Assembly (NCBI GenBank): GCA_025084515.1
Contig: JAJAGP010000568.1
Coordinates: 124,001-188,000, forward strand
From: Ancistrus triradiatus
Taxonomy: Eukaryota > Chordata > Actinopteri > Siluriformes > Loricariidae
Length of the DNA: 64,000 bases
Reading direction: 5' to 3'
This document shows, one piece after another, positions 33,690 to 45,827 of the stretch. Under the pieces are notes generated by a model. It did not search any database, was not told where the DNA came from, and saw nothing but the letters and a program-made list of their open reading frames with translations. A program made the translations under genes and the position numbers. Each line of letters opens with the position of its first letter. Position 1 is the first letter of the stretch.

Positions 33690-34575
33690 AGAGATGTGTG
33701 TGACACAAAGACACAGGCAATGAGAGAAGCGGAATGAGAGAGTTGGGAAAAATAAAAAGCGAAGAATAGCAAGCAGGGGACAGGACTGTGGTCATGCTAA
33801 TGCGGAGGTAGGATCATAAAAATGTCATGAAACTCAACCACTGAAAACATTGGGCCATGCATGCGCTTGTTTGAACCTTTTATTGCTGGCCACATAATGA
33901 ATAAAGCCACAGGAATGCTTTGAGTAACTGGCCATGATGCAATTACAACACGGGACTCTGCAATAGAGCCTATAGCTCAGGCTGAGTTTATCAAATTGGG
34001 CTGAAAAGACAAAGCAGTGGACACACCCTAAAAGGTTTCTCTGCCAGCTATTTGCCCCCACCAGAATCATACACCCCACAACTGCCAGGAACTACTGAGT
34101 CAGTCCCAGGGCTGACAGTGAACAGCACGAATAGGAAATGACCATAGTGGGGTTCCATAACTTTTTATGGGAAGCGCAATTTGCCATCCATCTTCCTCAA
34201 ACATGCATACATGCACACATGAAAATACCCCAAACTACTATATTACATGCATCTATGACTTACAAGAGTTGTGCTGAGGTCTTGATAATGGCCTGTGTAC
34301 AAACGTCTGTCGAGTACATGCAGGAGCCTGACATTACATGCCATATAAATCCTTCAAATGATGCATACAACATGACATGGAAATCTGTTTATTGACTTTT
34401 ACTGGTGTGTGTACTGTGTGTTTTGGCAAATCCAGTGGCAAATCCTTGCTTTTTAACTTAATTACTGCAATTTAACTAAAGACATACAATTTTCCAGTAG
34501 CCATGCATGATGATTTCATTTCAATAATACAGAAATTGTACATGAAATCATTTTAATAATGATCATATTCAGTCA
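33690..34575. other. Unrecognised, repeat-poor
   Basis: No recognised element. This continues the repeat-poor block, with declining GC toward the TG/TA microsatellite. Confidence 0.4.
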
Positions 34576-34578
34576 CTA

Positions 34579-34613
34579 CGTGTGTGTGTGTGTGTCTATA
34601 TATATATATATAG

Positions 34614-34659
<46 letters not shown>
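34579..34659. repeat. Compound (TG)n(TA)n microsatellite
   Basis: About eight TG units lead into TA runs interrupted once by 'tagatatta'. An 'ataaataaataaa' tail follows. Confidence 0.95.
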
Positions 34660-34670
<11 letters not shown>

Positions 34671-34849
34671 AACGCAACCAGATGCACTTATCCACAAAAA
34701 AATTTAATTAATTAATTAAAAAAAACAAACAAAAAAAAACCTCACCAAGGAGAGGTGTAGAAGTCGAAATGAAACTTTATATGTATGAATGTAGTAATTA
34801 CAATACTAGAGCAAATGATAAGTTTATTTGGGAAAGCTGTACAACTGAA

Positions 34850-35185
34850 AGGACGCTCTAGTACTCCGTTAGGCCACCTCCAGCCTGGATACAAGATGAG
34901 ATACGATTGGACATGGAGGCAGACGGTTCCCTATGGTTACAAAGCTGGTGTCCCTGCTGCTCCCATAAATGCTTGATTGGTGATAAATCTGGCAGCCTGG
35001 AGCCATTCCTGGGAAGCCGTTGCTGTGTGTGCATGCATGCATTATCCTGGCAGAGAAAAAATGCCAGCTGGAATCCTTTCCATGAGAGGCAACACAATGC
35101 AGCAGAGTGTCCCGCACATACCCGCTGAATTGTTAGTGACCCTCGTATCACTATTAGGGGGTGACCGGGGACTGACCGTATGCAA
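34850..35185 (-). mobile_element. Tc1-like element, C-terminal transposase piece
   Basis: The minus strand shows the last catalytic block of a Tc1-family transposase: LPDLSPIKHLWEQQGHQL, matching the known S.PDLSPIEH.WD pattern that carries the catalytic Glu, here changed to Lys in the visible frame. A stretch at the 5' side reads AGHSAALCCLSWKGFQLAFF. This is a different Tc1 family from 52,194. It abuts another Tc1 piece at 35,186. Confidence 0.7.
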
Positions 35186-35800
35186 TGACTGAGATGGTTT
35201 GAGCTTTGTGCGCGTTAGCCATCAGAAGATGGTACTCTATGGTCATAAAGGGATAGGACATGGTCAGCAACAATACTCAAGTAGGCTGTGGTGTTTCAAT
35301 GATGCTCAATAGGTATTAAGTGGCCCAAAGTGTGCCAAGAAAAATATCCCCCACACCATTTACACCAGTCTGAAACCGCTGATGCAAGGCAGGATGAATC
35401 CATGCTTTCATGTTGTTTGTACTAAATTCTGACCCTAGCATCCGAATTGTTGCAAGAGAAATCGAGACTCAGACCACATTTTTTTATAAGGCAATGTTTT
35501 TCCAATCCTTCTATTGTCCAATTTGGGTGAGCCCTTGTGAATTGTAACCTTAGTTGCTGCTGTTACCTGACAGGATTGGCACCTGTTGTGGTCTTCTGAC
35601 TTATGTAGCCCTGCTTTAAGGTTTGGACATTCAGGGAAGCTCTTTTGCATACCTCGGTTTCTGTAACGAGTGGTCATTTGAGTTACTGTTTTGCTTTCTA
35701 TCTGCTCAAACCACTTTTGCCTTTCTCTCTCACCTCTGGTACCAACAAGACAATGTCTACCAGAGAACTGCCACTCACTGGATATTTTCAAAGTCCCTTA
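35186..35800 (-). mobile_element. Tc1-like element, central piece
   Basis: The minus strand shares its sequence with 23,602-24,430: 'catccctttatgaccatag'-type sequence at 35,245, a GVNGVGDIFLG-like degraded GGVMVWGIFSW block near 35,345, and the SESRFLLQ block near 35,460. It is shorter and frame-broken, with an interrupted first Asp region. Confidence 0.72.
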
Positions 35801-35811
35801 CATCAATTTTC

Positions 35812-35830
35812 TACACACACACACACATTA

Positions 35831-35896
<66 letters not shown>
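35812..35896. repeat. Compound (CA)n(TA)n microsatellite
   Basis: About eight CA units, then 'ttatc', then about 32 TA units. Tyr-Ile frames across it are artefacts. Confidence 0.95.
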
Positions 35897-35900
<4 letters not shown>

Positions 35901-36870
35901 GTTAAGGGTGATGACCACAGACAAAGTCACCTATTTCCAAGCTTCCAAACACAAGGAACTGAAAATGGCCAACCCATAAATAGATAAGTGAATTCATCAT
36001 TACACAGCATTAGGCACCAGACCAGGAAGCAGGTAGCATTGTAACACAGGTGTGTGAGTATCACTGCATGCTTGTGGTTTGACTTGGCTACTTTCCCCCC
36101 AAAAACATGAGTGGACCTCTGCCAGCCTTTGAGGTTAGGGACAGGATATGGCTGGATAGACCTGTCCTACCTGCTTCAGATCTGTTTCCTCCCTGTGTCC
36201 CCACACACACACACACACACACACACACTTATCAGCTACTGATAAGGGAACCAAACAGACCTAATTAATCAAAGTTTACAATTAAAACCAGTACATGTGT
36301 CTACAGACATCCATACATTTAACCAGGGGGAAATACCCACCTCCAAAAGCACAGCCTGGGTGTCTGGGGTTGAAATAAGACAACAACCATATACCTGTCT
36401 TGACAAGCACTGAGGTGTTTTTATTTTGTGTCTATGTGCTTACATGAACACACAGTGAGAAAGTCAGCGTTCAGTAGGAAAGGTGAGAAGTCCCTTTTTC
36501 AACCCCTTCCACATGATGCAGTTTGTTAATAAGTTTAGAAAAGTTCAAGTTCATTGCATTGTAGTCCTTTACACCAAAATAAGTTATTCCACTGTGGGCA
36601 TGATGTCATGTGAAAAAATCCCTACAGGTGTGTGCCAGTCAGATCCCAATCAGGTGGTGACACGGTGAATTATGTCGAAGTACACGATTCTCAGTAACTC
36701 CATGAGCAACAGAGAGCCTGGGCATTATTTCCCACAGTTCATAAGTGATTTCATTAAAAGGTTTCTCTCCCCCATGTGTAGTATCCATTTCAGGACCTGA
36801 AAAGATAGAAGCAGAGAGACAAAAGTCAGATAATTTGGGTTTAAGTCAATACATAAATAAAATATTATTG
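35897..36870. other. Unrecognised sequence with a CA repeat
   Basis: No gene or named repeat was recognised apart from the CA run at 36,202. Confidence 0.45.
36202..36228. repeat. (CA)n microsatellite
   Basis: About 13 CA units. Confidence 0.9.
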
Positions 36871-36874
36871 TTCA

Positions 36875-37415
36875 CATGGCAGAGGTGGACAAAGGACACA
36901 ACTTCAAAGTCAAAGTGCAGATACTATTGGTCAAATGTTACATCAATACAAATGAAAGTTGTACTCAGATTTTTACTCAAGTTAAAGCACTAAAGTACTC
37001 TCTTTTAATAATACTCAAGTATTACAAGTAAATACTTAGCCCAATGCATTGTTTTACTACTGACACAACACAATACTTAATACCCAATAACTGAATTTGA
37101 ACTGACTTTCAAATTCACAAATGCTTGCTGGGGTATCATGAACATAATGTGACCCTACTATACAGATTCTTAATAGGCTGTCTTTCTTAGTGTCACCTTT
37201 GATAAACCCATCATGTTTTAGAAAAGAAAATAATTTACTGACTTTCCAAGCCTCTTCAAAGGAACAAGCAACGAGGACACTGATAGAAATGTAGCGGAGT
37301 GGAAAGTACTATATTTGACTTTAAAATATAGTGAAGTTAAAGTCATAAGTTTGCAAAAAATAATACTTCAGTAAACTATAGATACTCAATAAGCATACTT
37401 CAGTACAGTACAAGT
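36875..37415. mobile_element. Palindromic 'aagtact' MITE copy
   Basis: 'agaggtggacaaaggacaca', 'gatttttactcaagttaaag' and repeated 'actcaagtatt' belong to a common fish MITE rich in 'aagta' and 'tactt' motifs. The right end carries inverted motifs ('acttcagtaaa', 'atacttcagtaca'). The same family flanks the pogo-like element at 61,288. There is no coding frame. Confidence 0.55.
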
Positions 37416-37784
37416 CGATGTTCTTTTGTTAACGTGCACCCCTGCCACATGGTCACTACGAAGTATAAGTTTATGTGAAACACAACAAAGAACAAAAAAG
37501 TTATGCCTTTATCATCCACTAAATCACTAAGAACACCTTTACATATCAACCCTCAAAGAACGCCAGGGCCTAAGAACATGCATCAGTGTACACATTTTGA
37601 TCAAATACAAGCACAGTCTGTATTTGAAGTCGCTAGTCAGGCCCATGTTCAAATCATGTCCATTTTCCAATGACAAACCAAATAAATTAGATAATTCTAA
37701 GTGCCATGGCTAACTTCACTTGCAAATATTGGCTTAAAAATTCTGCCTGGTTTTTGTAGGTTTGATTAATAAGTAAAGGTATAA
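37416..37784. other. Unrecognised sequence
   Basis: No gene or named repeat recognised. Confidence 0.45.
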
Positions 37785-38400
37785 GACCGCTTTATGTTCT
37801 GTGAAACAGGATGTTGACAGGAATGGACGTTGACCAGACATTACCATAGCCAAAGTCTTTTTATGCTACTGTAATGTAAATATAAAGGGTATTTTCATGA
37901 GAAAACTGCATACAACTATATATAAAATAAATTCATCAGAGACACCGGTGAAACCAGTGGAATGGTCCCATCTACACAGCATTCAAAGCCTTAACTGCTA
38001 TGCATATTACTTCCTCCAGAAAACACACACCACCATGTTTCTTCAGATACAAGCACAAAGTAACAATCACCCAGTGCAGAACCAACATATAAATGTGCAC
38101 AATGGAATATAAATATGAATAAACATATGATGGTGGCTACACACAACCAAGAGGGAATGAGTCGACTTGAAGAAACACTAATTTCCAAAACAGGCAATGT
38201 AATATCACCTTTTAGGCAGAACAGGTTTTAGGCAAGGTTTAGGGAGAATACAAACTTTCCCATTCTTGGCAGAGAAAATTGAGACACCTGAAATTGTTCA
38301 TGCGAAACAGACTAACGTAGTTCCTACTTACGCAAGTAGTTAATGCAAAGTAAATCAATTTTTATGAAAACAAGTAAAATAAACATATGCAAACAATGCC
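37785..38400 (+). repeat. Dispersed repeat, copy 1 of 2
   Basis: 'gttctgtgaaacaggatgtt', 'ctactgtaatgtaaatataa', 'atctacacagcattcaaagc' and 'caaccaagagggaatgagtc' match 56,377-57,010 in order and orientation with many changes. Neither copy has a coding frame. A beginning with 'gtacaggtatgcaccattt' is visible only in copy 2. Probably a DNA-transposon derivative of unknown class. Confidence 0.7.
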
Positions 38401-38529
38401 GCAGCGTCCACGGTCAACAGACAGATTTCTATTTCCTATTATAATTTGTTATCATTTTTATAGCGAACAGACATTAATCAGATGGTCATAAAACACAGTA
38501 TACCTGTAAATATGTATTTCATTTAGTTC

Positions 38530-39115
38530 ATTTTGATTCTACAGACTGTAGCTCATCTGTTTCTCTACATACTTTGTTTGTCCCCTTCACTGGTTAGGAC
38601 CCCCACAGGACCACCCACAAGACCCCCAGCACAGATCAGGTCCTATTTGGATGTAGGATCACCCTCAGCACTACTGACATGGTGGCAGTGTTGGTGTGTG
38701 TGGCTCTGGTATGAATGGATCAGACTCAGCAGTGCTGCTGGAGTTTTTAAACACTGTTCACCCACTGTGTACTCTGCCATATTGCTCCACCAGATGTAAA
38801 GTCAGTGCCCACAGGACTCTGTCTCCAGGATGCTGGTGGCTGGACATTTTTGGTAGGTGGAATAATTTCAGTCCACCAGTGACACTGAGGTGTTTAAAAC
38901 ATCCAGCTGTGTCTGATTGACTCATACCAGCACAACCACCACCCCGTCAGTGTCACTGCAGTGCAAGGAATGATCTGTTGTGGTCCTGACCTTTACAGAA
39001 CAGAGTAAAGGGGAATAAAGTATATAAAGCAACAGCTGGACTACAGTCTACAAATGTAGAACCTCAAACTGATACAATGAGTGTAGAAACGAGGAAGCTG
39101 CCCTAATGTTATGAT
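38530..39115. mobile_element. Palindromic MITE, full copy
   Basis: It is the same family as 20,602-21,165. The outer arms ('tgtttctctacatactttg' left, 'tatataaagcaacagctgga' right) and the inner arms around 'cagcagtgctgctggagttt' are inverted with mismatches. Confidence 0.75.
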
Positions 39116-40293
39116 AATGTATGTATGTATGATAAAGTATATATACACATACATTGTGTTGCCCTACTGTGCTGATAGTGCATCTGGGTGAAAAAGAATA
39201 ATCAATCATATTGTTGAGGGTGTGCAGGAAAGTATGATATCCGGCTCAAAATCAAAAGCATTCAAAACCTGTCAGAAGGGCCCCTGACATCTATGTGTTA
39301 AATGTAAGTGAATGTAAAGCTTTGCTACCAAGTTCGATCCAAATACTAATCTAGGTATCCTGAATCAATCATTTTAGACACATTTACTGCTTAAACATCA
39401 TTTTTTTGTTTATAGGTGCCTTTAAAACTAATCCAACAGTGAAAAAATCAGTATGTCAGATTGCCTTAAAGACATTTTCCATCCATGGTCCCTAACATGA
39501 ACTGGCACCACTGACTGGGGATAGCTTTTAGGAACACAGTGTGCCATGCAATTCTTTCTTCTTTTTTATTCTCTGGACTAAAGCCTTGTGTAGAACCTTG
39601 GGCTTCTAGGGTTTTGGATCTCATTCAGAAACCTCAGAGAGGAGAACGGCTGGGCAAGTCTAAAGAACAGGAGGACTGGCACCGGACAAGAAGTGTTCTG
39701 AGGTAAATTCAGCTGAATGCCGAGCTACCATTTAATAATAGTTTACATAAATATAAATCATTGCCCTTCTGTCATTCATTATTTTGTCTGTCCATCAACA
39801 CAAAAAGGTTAAGAATCACTGCTTTAGGGCATCCAGCAAGTAAATACAATAACCGTGAATAATGTTTATTATTAGTGGTACCCCACTATATGAACCACTG
39901 CTATTTGAATTCCTGCTATTTTATTACTCTAAACTCCTAGCCATAACAAGTATGAAGATCTGAAAATTCGATCAGAGAAATCAAATTCTGGCCCTAGTGA
40001 GCGTGTACCAGCGTAGCGTAGTGGAAGAATGTCATCTAATTCGTACCTACAGTCCTACTTCTCTTCTGTTACTGAGTAACCTAAGCATTTATTTAAAAAA
40101 ATTAATCGTATTGGGTCCTATTCTGAATCGTACGGCATTCGCAGCAAAGTACAGAAGTAGATTCCCAGGCCTGTCTTCAGCACAGTTAATGACAGTGTTG
40201 TTGCTGCTGTGTGGTCCTCTGACACCAACATCAGGTTCATTATTGTAACCACACCACCCAGCCTTCACGATGCAAGTGCTGGGATTCAAACTC
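39116..40293. other. Unrecognised sequence
   Basis: No gene or named repeat recognised. A short imperfect 'tatg' tandem lies at 39,119-39,131. Confidence 0.45.
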
Positions 40294-40463
40294 ATTTACA
40301 TTTAAATTTACAGCTTTTAGCAGACGCCCTTATCCAGAGCGACTTATCCCTTATCCAGCGATACAACCTTACAATCCAAGCAGTTGTGGGTTAAGGGTCT
40401 TGCTCAAAGACCCAACAGTGGCAGCTTGTCAGAGGTTGACGGCGGTAGGCTACCATAGTCCTG
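40294..40463 (-). repeat. tRNA-derived SINE copy, damaged head
   Basis: On the minus strand the tail 'taagggcgtctgctaaaagc', with a small duplication of 'cttatcc', and the body 'gccactgttgggtctttgag' are present. The head is shortened: the segment carrying the B-box is replaced by 'cgccgtcaacctctgac'. Confidence 0.8.
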
Positions 40464-40594
40464 AAGTGTTATTTTGGTGTAAGATTAAGAAACCTATAGC
40501 CCTGACCACTATGCCACAGGGGCTGTAGGGCTTTTATGATGTTTAGTAGTTATTTATAAGGTAGCAGTTGTTATTTTAATTTGCAGTCCTCTCC

Positions 40595-41983
40595 ACATTA
40601 TTGGAAGCCCTGGTAAAGAAGAGTAAAAAGGGTTATAAGAAATTCACCTTGAAGTAATTTTGTGCTGAAAAGAAAATGCCTCATCAAGAAATAATGATTC
40701 TTAACAAAACCATATGGGACACAATTCCATCTGACTTTCTTTTTTTAAGTTGATGAAAGTGTCTAGGAGCTTTCAAGCAGAAATCCATGACTTCCTGTTT
40801 CACTGGGGCATACGTATAAGGTGACACAGAGGTCAGATTCTCTTAGTTATTATTCAACAAGGGAAAGACAGGAGAACACAATTCGAATAAGAAAAGTGAG
40901 TTCACTTTCATAGGTTAGGGAAGGTTATGAAAAGCTTCACACCTGAAAATACCCATAACTACAATTACAGCAATAATTAAAAATTTTCAATCAACTGGAA
41001 ATGCAAATTAACAAACATGCCAGGATGACGGCCCAAGTTTATTTCGCCCCCATGCACAATGAAGAGGGTGGTAAGAGAGGCAAAAAATCCCCAAGGATCA
41101 CTATTGGAGAATTACAGGAAAAAAAACATCTTGGAGTCACCAAGTCTCAGAAGCTACCATCAGACACCGCCTCGGTGCCAACAGATTATTTGGAAGGTAT
41201 GCAAGGGAAAAGCCTTTCAGTCACCTAACCACAAACATAACTGCCTGGAGTTGCTAAAAGCTACTGGGACTTGGACTGTAACCATGTTGTATGGACAGAT
41301 GATGAAATGAAAACTGAGCTTTTCGGAAGCTCAAAGTAGTTTGGTAAAACAAAGAAGGATGACTACACTAAAAAGAGCCTGATGACCACTGTTAAGTATG
41401 GGGGAAGATCTCAAAAAGGCATGGGAGGATCACTAGGTTATGTGGCAACATTACACCATGAAATATTTCAACATTTCTGATACTGCAAAGAAACTAAAAC
41501 CGGGTTATCGCAGGATCTTCCGGAGTATCAATGATCAAAACATGCCTCCAGATCAACACAAAAGAGTTTACTGAACACAAAGTCAAGCTTGTGCTATGAC
41601 CATCTCAGTCCCCTGATCTAAACCCGATAGAAAACCCATGAGGTGAGCTACAGAGGAGAGTGCACAAGAGATGACCTAAGATTGAAAGATTCTGTAAAGT
41701 GGAATGGCCTCAAACTCTCTGCTCTGTATTCTCCACCCTTATAAGATGTTATAGGACAAGACCAACGGTTGTTTTTTTGGCAAAAGGAGATTGTACAAAG
41801 TGTTAACTGCAGGGGTTTTGTTAAAAATAATTATTTCTTGATGAGGGTTTTATTCTCCAACTAAAATTTACCTCAAAGATTGGAGGTATTTCATTCATTC
41901 AGTTTGTGATTACGCTAATTACCATAATCTAGATTGATTGTAAAACTTTTTACCCAGCTTTACCATAGTGCCAATAATTGTTT
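40595..41983 (+). mobile_element. Tc1-like element, full span, decayed
   Basis: The ends form an inverted repeat: 'cattattggaagccctggta' at about 40,597 and 'taccatagtgccaataattg' at about 41,961. The left arm 'gccctggtaaagaagagtaa' mirrors 'ttacccagctttaccatagt'. The plus strand keeps transposase pieces in order: an SHHLGVTKSQK-like HTH region, a HKHNCLELLKATGTW stretch, VVWTDDEMKTELFG around the first Asp, a TTVKYGGRS block, and a decayed last block near 41,610-41,640 ('tcccctgatctaaacccgat', SPDLNPIE-like). It is about 1.39 kb and carries several frameshifts. Confidence 0.8.
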
Positions 41984-43325
41984 AGGAGTCTACACATTGT
42001 ATTATTTACAGCTACCAAACTGTTAAAGAGTATATCATTTTGGAACTTCAATAACATTCCAGGCAGTATCTGAATCATTCTTCAGAATGAGGTCCATGTG
42101 AATCATGAGGTTTGACTGTAATTTTAGAAATAAGAACTTGTCGTATTTAAGAACAAACCTGATCTTTTATAGTACTTTATCCATACCTCAAATACATAGG
42201 GAATGAGTGTGCAAATGTACATCACCACCTTAACAAACCTTAAATATAGTAATGCTATTTTTAAACAGTGTGGCAAAGCATGAACAGATAAACTTAGTAA
42301 GCAGTGGTACACTCACTCTGTCCACTGGAACAGAAGCTATAAAATAGTCAGGGTGTGTTCACCAAGCATACAGAGTTTATTTTTTCATTTGACATATATG
42401 GTTTATATAAACAGAGATCCAATTTGTTTTGCATCTGTGGTGCTGAGAACCGATTCAATATGATCCTGCAGAGGAGTTTAGCTGTTCCTTTATCTGCTGT
42501 TCCACACTGTGACCAGCTCTGAAGGTTCGTTTGTAGTTGCATGTAGTGCAGTGAGCTTCCCCAATCCAAACTGACTGCATTTTTTAATTAGACCATGTCT
42601 GCTCTATCAACTCCTTGCAAATAAAATCCTACAGAGTTTCATGAGTCAAATTATGTATGACTGAAGTAACTAACTAGCCTAAAGCAAGCAAGTGTTAACA
42701 GACCAATTCTACATTTAAAAAATGTGACAGCCAGCAAAACCAGCTCAAAATAAAACTTACCTTCTATGTTACTCGTGTTCTTTGGTTAAGCTATAAACCC
42801 AGAAAAAGCAGAATACAATATAACGTGTAGAATAGAATATAACGTGATATTACACATTACCAAAATGGTGCTTTGTCAACCTTCTGGATACGCTTGTCCA
42901 TTTTATTCTTTAATCCTTAGATGTTTGGGGCAATTGTGGCTGCTTTTTAATGCTTTTGATTTTGTCTTTATAGAAGACAAATATGTTTATTAATATAAAT
43001 ATGATTTTTTTTTTCTTCCACACTGCCTTAACTGTCTGATTTTTTTAAGGCCTAGAAAAACATATCAATACACTGGACCCAAAAACACACAATAAGCTGA
43101 AACCCAAACTGAAAAAAAACCAAAAACAAAAAACAACAAACTCTGCACATCAGAACAAGACTGGTCTACAGAATATCCAAGGGTCGGACATGACTAAATT
43201 AATGAATATAGAATGAATACATTAATATGCACGTGCACACACACTACATGTATATACAAATATACTGTATATAAATTTTCGTTATCAATTTTATCATATC
43301 AATTTTGGTGTTTGAAAAGTAAATG
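41984..43325. other. Unrecognised sequence
   Basis: No gene or named repeat recognised. A-rich tracts lie near 43,110-43,140. Confidence 0.45.
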
Positions 43326-43672
43326 TACTGTGCAAAAGTCTTGGGTCATCAATAGACTTGCTGTTTTAGCAATGGTATAATATATACGCATACTGTCGAC
43401 GGTTAGACTCCAAAATGTCACCCTTTTCATCCTGTTCCCCTTCCAAAAAAAAAAATAAATAAATAAAAAAAAAAAGTGGGTTTCTTAGCTACCACCCTCC
43501 GAAAACAGCATTCCTGATCAAACTTCTTTAGAATGTATAAGAGTGAACTTGGCATCCTGACGAAGCTGCCAGATGCTGCTTTTGCTCAAGTGTAATGGAA
43601 GGGCCACACTACTTGCTAAAACAACAGTATATCTAATTTAATGGCGGCCTAAGACTTTTGCACAGTACTGTA
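43326..43672. mobile_element. Tc1-derived nonautonomous element, about 345 bp
   Basis: The ends 'tgtgcaaaagtcttgggtca' (left) and 'ggcggcctaagacttttgca' (right) are inverted. The interior holds a short A-rich insertion at 43,447-43,477 and 'acgaagctgccagatgctgc', shared with 17,856. It is the same family as 5,208 and 22,326. Confidence 0.78.
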
Positions 43673-44665
43673 TATGTATTTGAGGAGTTCACTTTGAATA
43701 GCTGACATTGAAGGATATATAATGACAATGGTTAAATAACAGTGGAAAGGGGAAAAAGCATCATGTGAATGTGACCAAATAATATTTTTGTATCTACTTT
43801 GGATTAAATCATCGCTAATATTGAATAATATTGATTATTGGCTGACACCAACCATCTCACTAACTCTACGCCAATGTTGGTTGAATTATTCATTAATTGA
43901 GTTTTTGCAACTGCTGTCGAAAACAGGCTGATGGCACTGTGAGTAACACTGTAAGATCTGTTTAAGAACTGGGCTTCCCCCTCTGTTGTGAATTCTATAC
44001 TCCCACACTCTGGTTGCACTATTCTTCTCTGAACTTCAACTTGCCTGAGGTTTTATTTATGACTGGCAATCCCTTTCCTCTCCCAGCCTCCAAACAAACT
44101 CCCCTTACTGACCTCGCTGCCCTGGCCATCCCCTGTCTGTTAAAATCCCAGCTGTAGAAGAGGAGGAAGAAGGTGTCTGAATCAATCAATCAACACTTCT
44201 GGCTTTCTATGAGGAAACACACTGAGCTCTTCATTGGGGATTGACATTTTAGACCAAAATCACAATTGAGATTTTCCAAGCCTTTGAATAATATTACCAT
44301 TTCGAAAACACAGAAGTCCCACAAAAGAGACATGACTCATTCTAACTGACTTTGTTATATATAGTAAATAAGTAAGCAAACCAAAAGACATTATATAAAT
44401 TTACCCTACATACAAATACCCTAGTAATAGTACAATAATAGTACAGCATGGAATTTAGTTCTTATTGTATATCCCTCCTCCAGTCTACATTTCAGCTGAA
44501 AAGTCTGTTTATGCTGCCTAAAAGTAACTGGACTATATTATAGTAGCATAAACACCCAATGTATTATTAATTGTGAACATTAGGTACAGGATGTAGTATA
44601 GTGTTAATATAATGCAGGAATACCATCCATGACAGCACTGACTCGACAGCAATGGATTTGCCCGT
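43673..44665. other. Unrecognised sequence
   Basis: No gene or named repeat recognised. Confidence 0.45.
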
Positions 44666-44669
44666 GCAT

Positions 44670-44781
44670 TACGGCCCTTGCTCAAGTGCCCAACAGTGGC
44701 AGCGTGGCAGAACTGGCATCCAAACTCACAACTTTAAGATCAATAGTCGGGAGACTTGATTACTGAGCCACCACTGTTCCC
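44670..44781 (-). repeat. SINE-related fragment
   Basis: 'cccttgctcaagtgcccaac' and 'agtggcagcgtggcagaact' match the SINE body on the minus strand. The head region is a variant ending 'gattactgagccaccactg', so this may be a sister subfamily with a different tRNA-like head. Confidence 0.6.
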
Positions 44782-44827
44782 TAACTTTAATTTAAACTGT
44801 ATCTTTTTAAATAACTACAAATATACT

Positions 44828-45724
44828 GTGGTACCTGGGTTCTCATGCTTAATTTGTTCCAGAAGGCTTGTAATGAACAGAAAACAATGAGTACTAAGCA
44901 AATTTTTCCCATAAAGAATAATGTAAATTGAATTAATCTGTTCCAGACTCCCAAATAATCCATACTATATAAGGCATTATATGCATTAATGGAGTTGTAT
45001 TGTACAGGTGCTCCCTAATTAACAATGGGGATATGTTCTGAAAAAATCCATCAAAAATGAAAAGATAAATAAATAAAAAAAAGTTATCATAAACTGATGA
45101 GTTTAACAAGTGTTTGGTAGAGCGGTCTGTACTGTATAATAATTGAGATATGGAAAGGATAGTATGACACGTAATGATAAGTAACGTTTAAAACACTTCC
45201 ATTAACCTACAGTGGCCATTAACACAAAGCTTATTTTATAATAAAGTGTTGAAATCTCATGTAATTTAGTGAGCAATGTATTGAAAGAGAAAAGTAAAAA
45301 GCTAAACACTCACTATTGGTGAACTCTGGGTGCTAGCATAGCTACAAATGCTAACTACAGCCTGTGTTTTGAAGCATTCAATTCTTGTTTTGCTTTCAGT
45401 TGGCTCTTATAAATGAACCTTTTTAGGACCCATGGAGACTTCTTTGCAGTACTGTAGATATAAAAATAAAGGAAAACTGGAAAAAGAAAAATAGTGGAGA
45501 TCTTCTCTAAAGGCTACTGCGAACCTGAATCACTGTGTACTGAATCGTGACACTGTGTACTGAATCATGAACCGTGTATCAAGTTTCGGCTGAAACAAGT
45601 CGTGTGGTTCGACCCATACAAGTTTAAGCAAGTGCGCTCAGTACTGACAAATCTTTCTAGCCAAAATGGGTTGAGAGCAGAATTTGATGAGCCCGAGGTA
45701 GTTGAGAACCGAGGTATCACTGTA
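44828..45724. mobile_element. pogo-like TIR element, about 0.9 kb
   Basis: The left end 'tactgtggtacctgggttct' and the right end 'gagaaccgaggtatcactgt' form an inverted repeat of the well-known 'cagtggtacctcggttctc' kind, with TA at both borders. On the minus strand near 45,430, 'atgggtcctaaaaaggttc' looks like the start of a pogo-family transposase (MGPKK). The frame then stops. The interior from 45,225 to 45,480 matches the reverse complement of 63,620-63,900. The central transposase is deleted. Confidence 0.72.
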
Positions 45725-45827
45725 AATATAATTTAAAAGCTGATTCAGTGTAATGAGGGGGATCATCCCCAATGATGACGATCAGGAGAAAGTAGGGGAT
45801 AAAATGTGGCTCCTGACGTGGAGAAAA

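Noticed and set aside
35623..35979. 118-codon plus-strand frame
   Set aside because: It is the opposite strand of a Tc1 relic followed by Tyr-Ile from the TA repeat.
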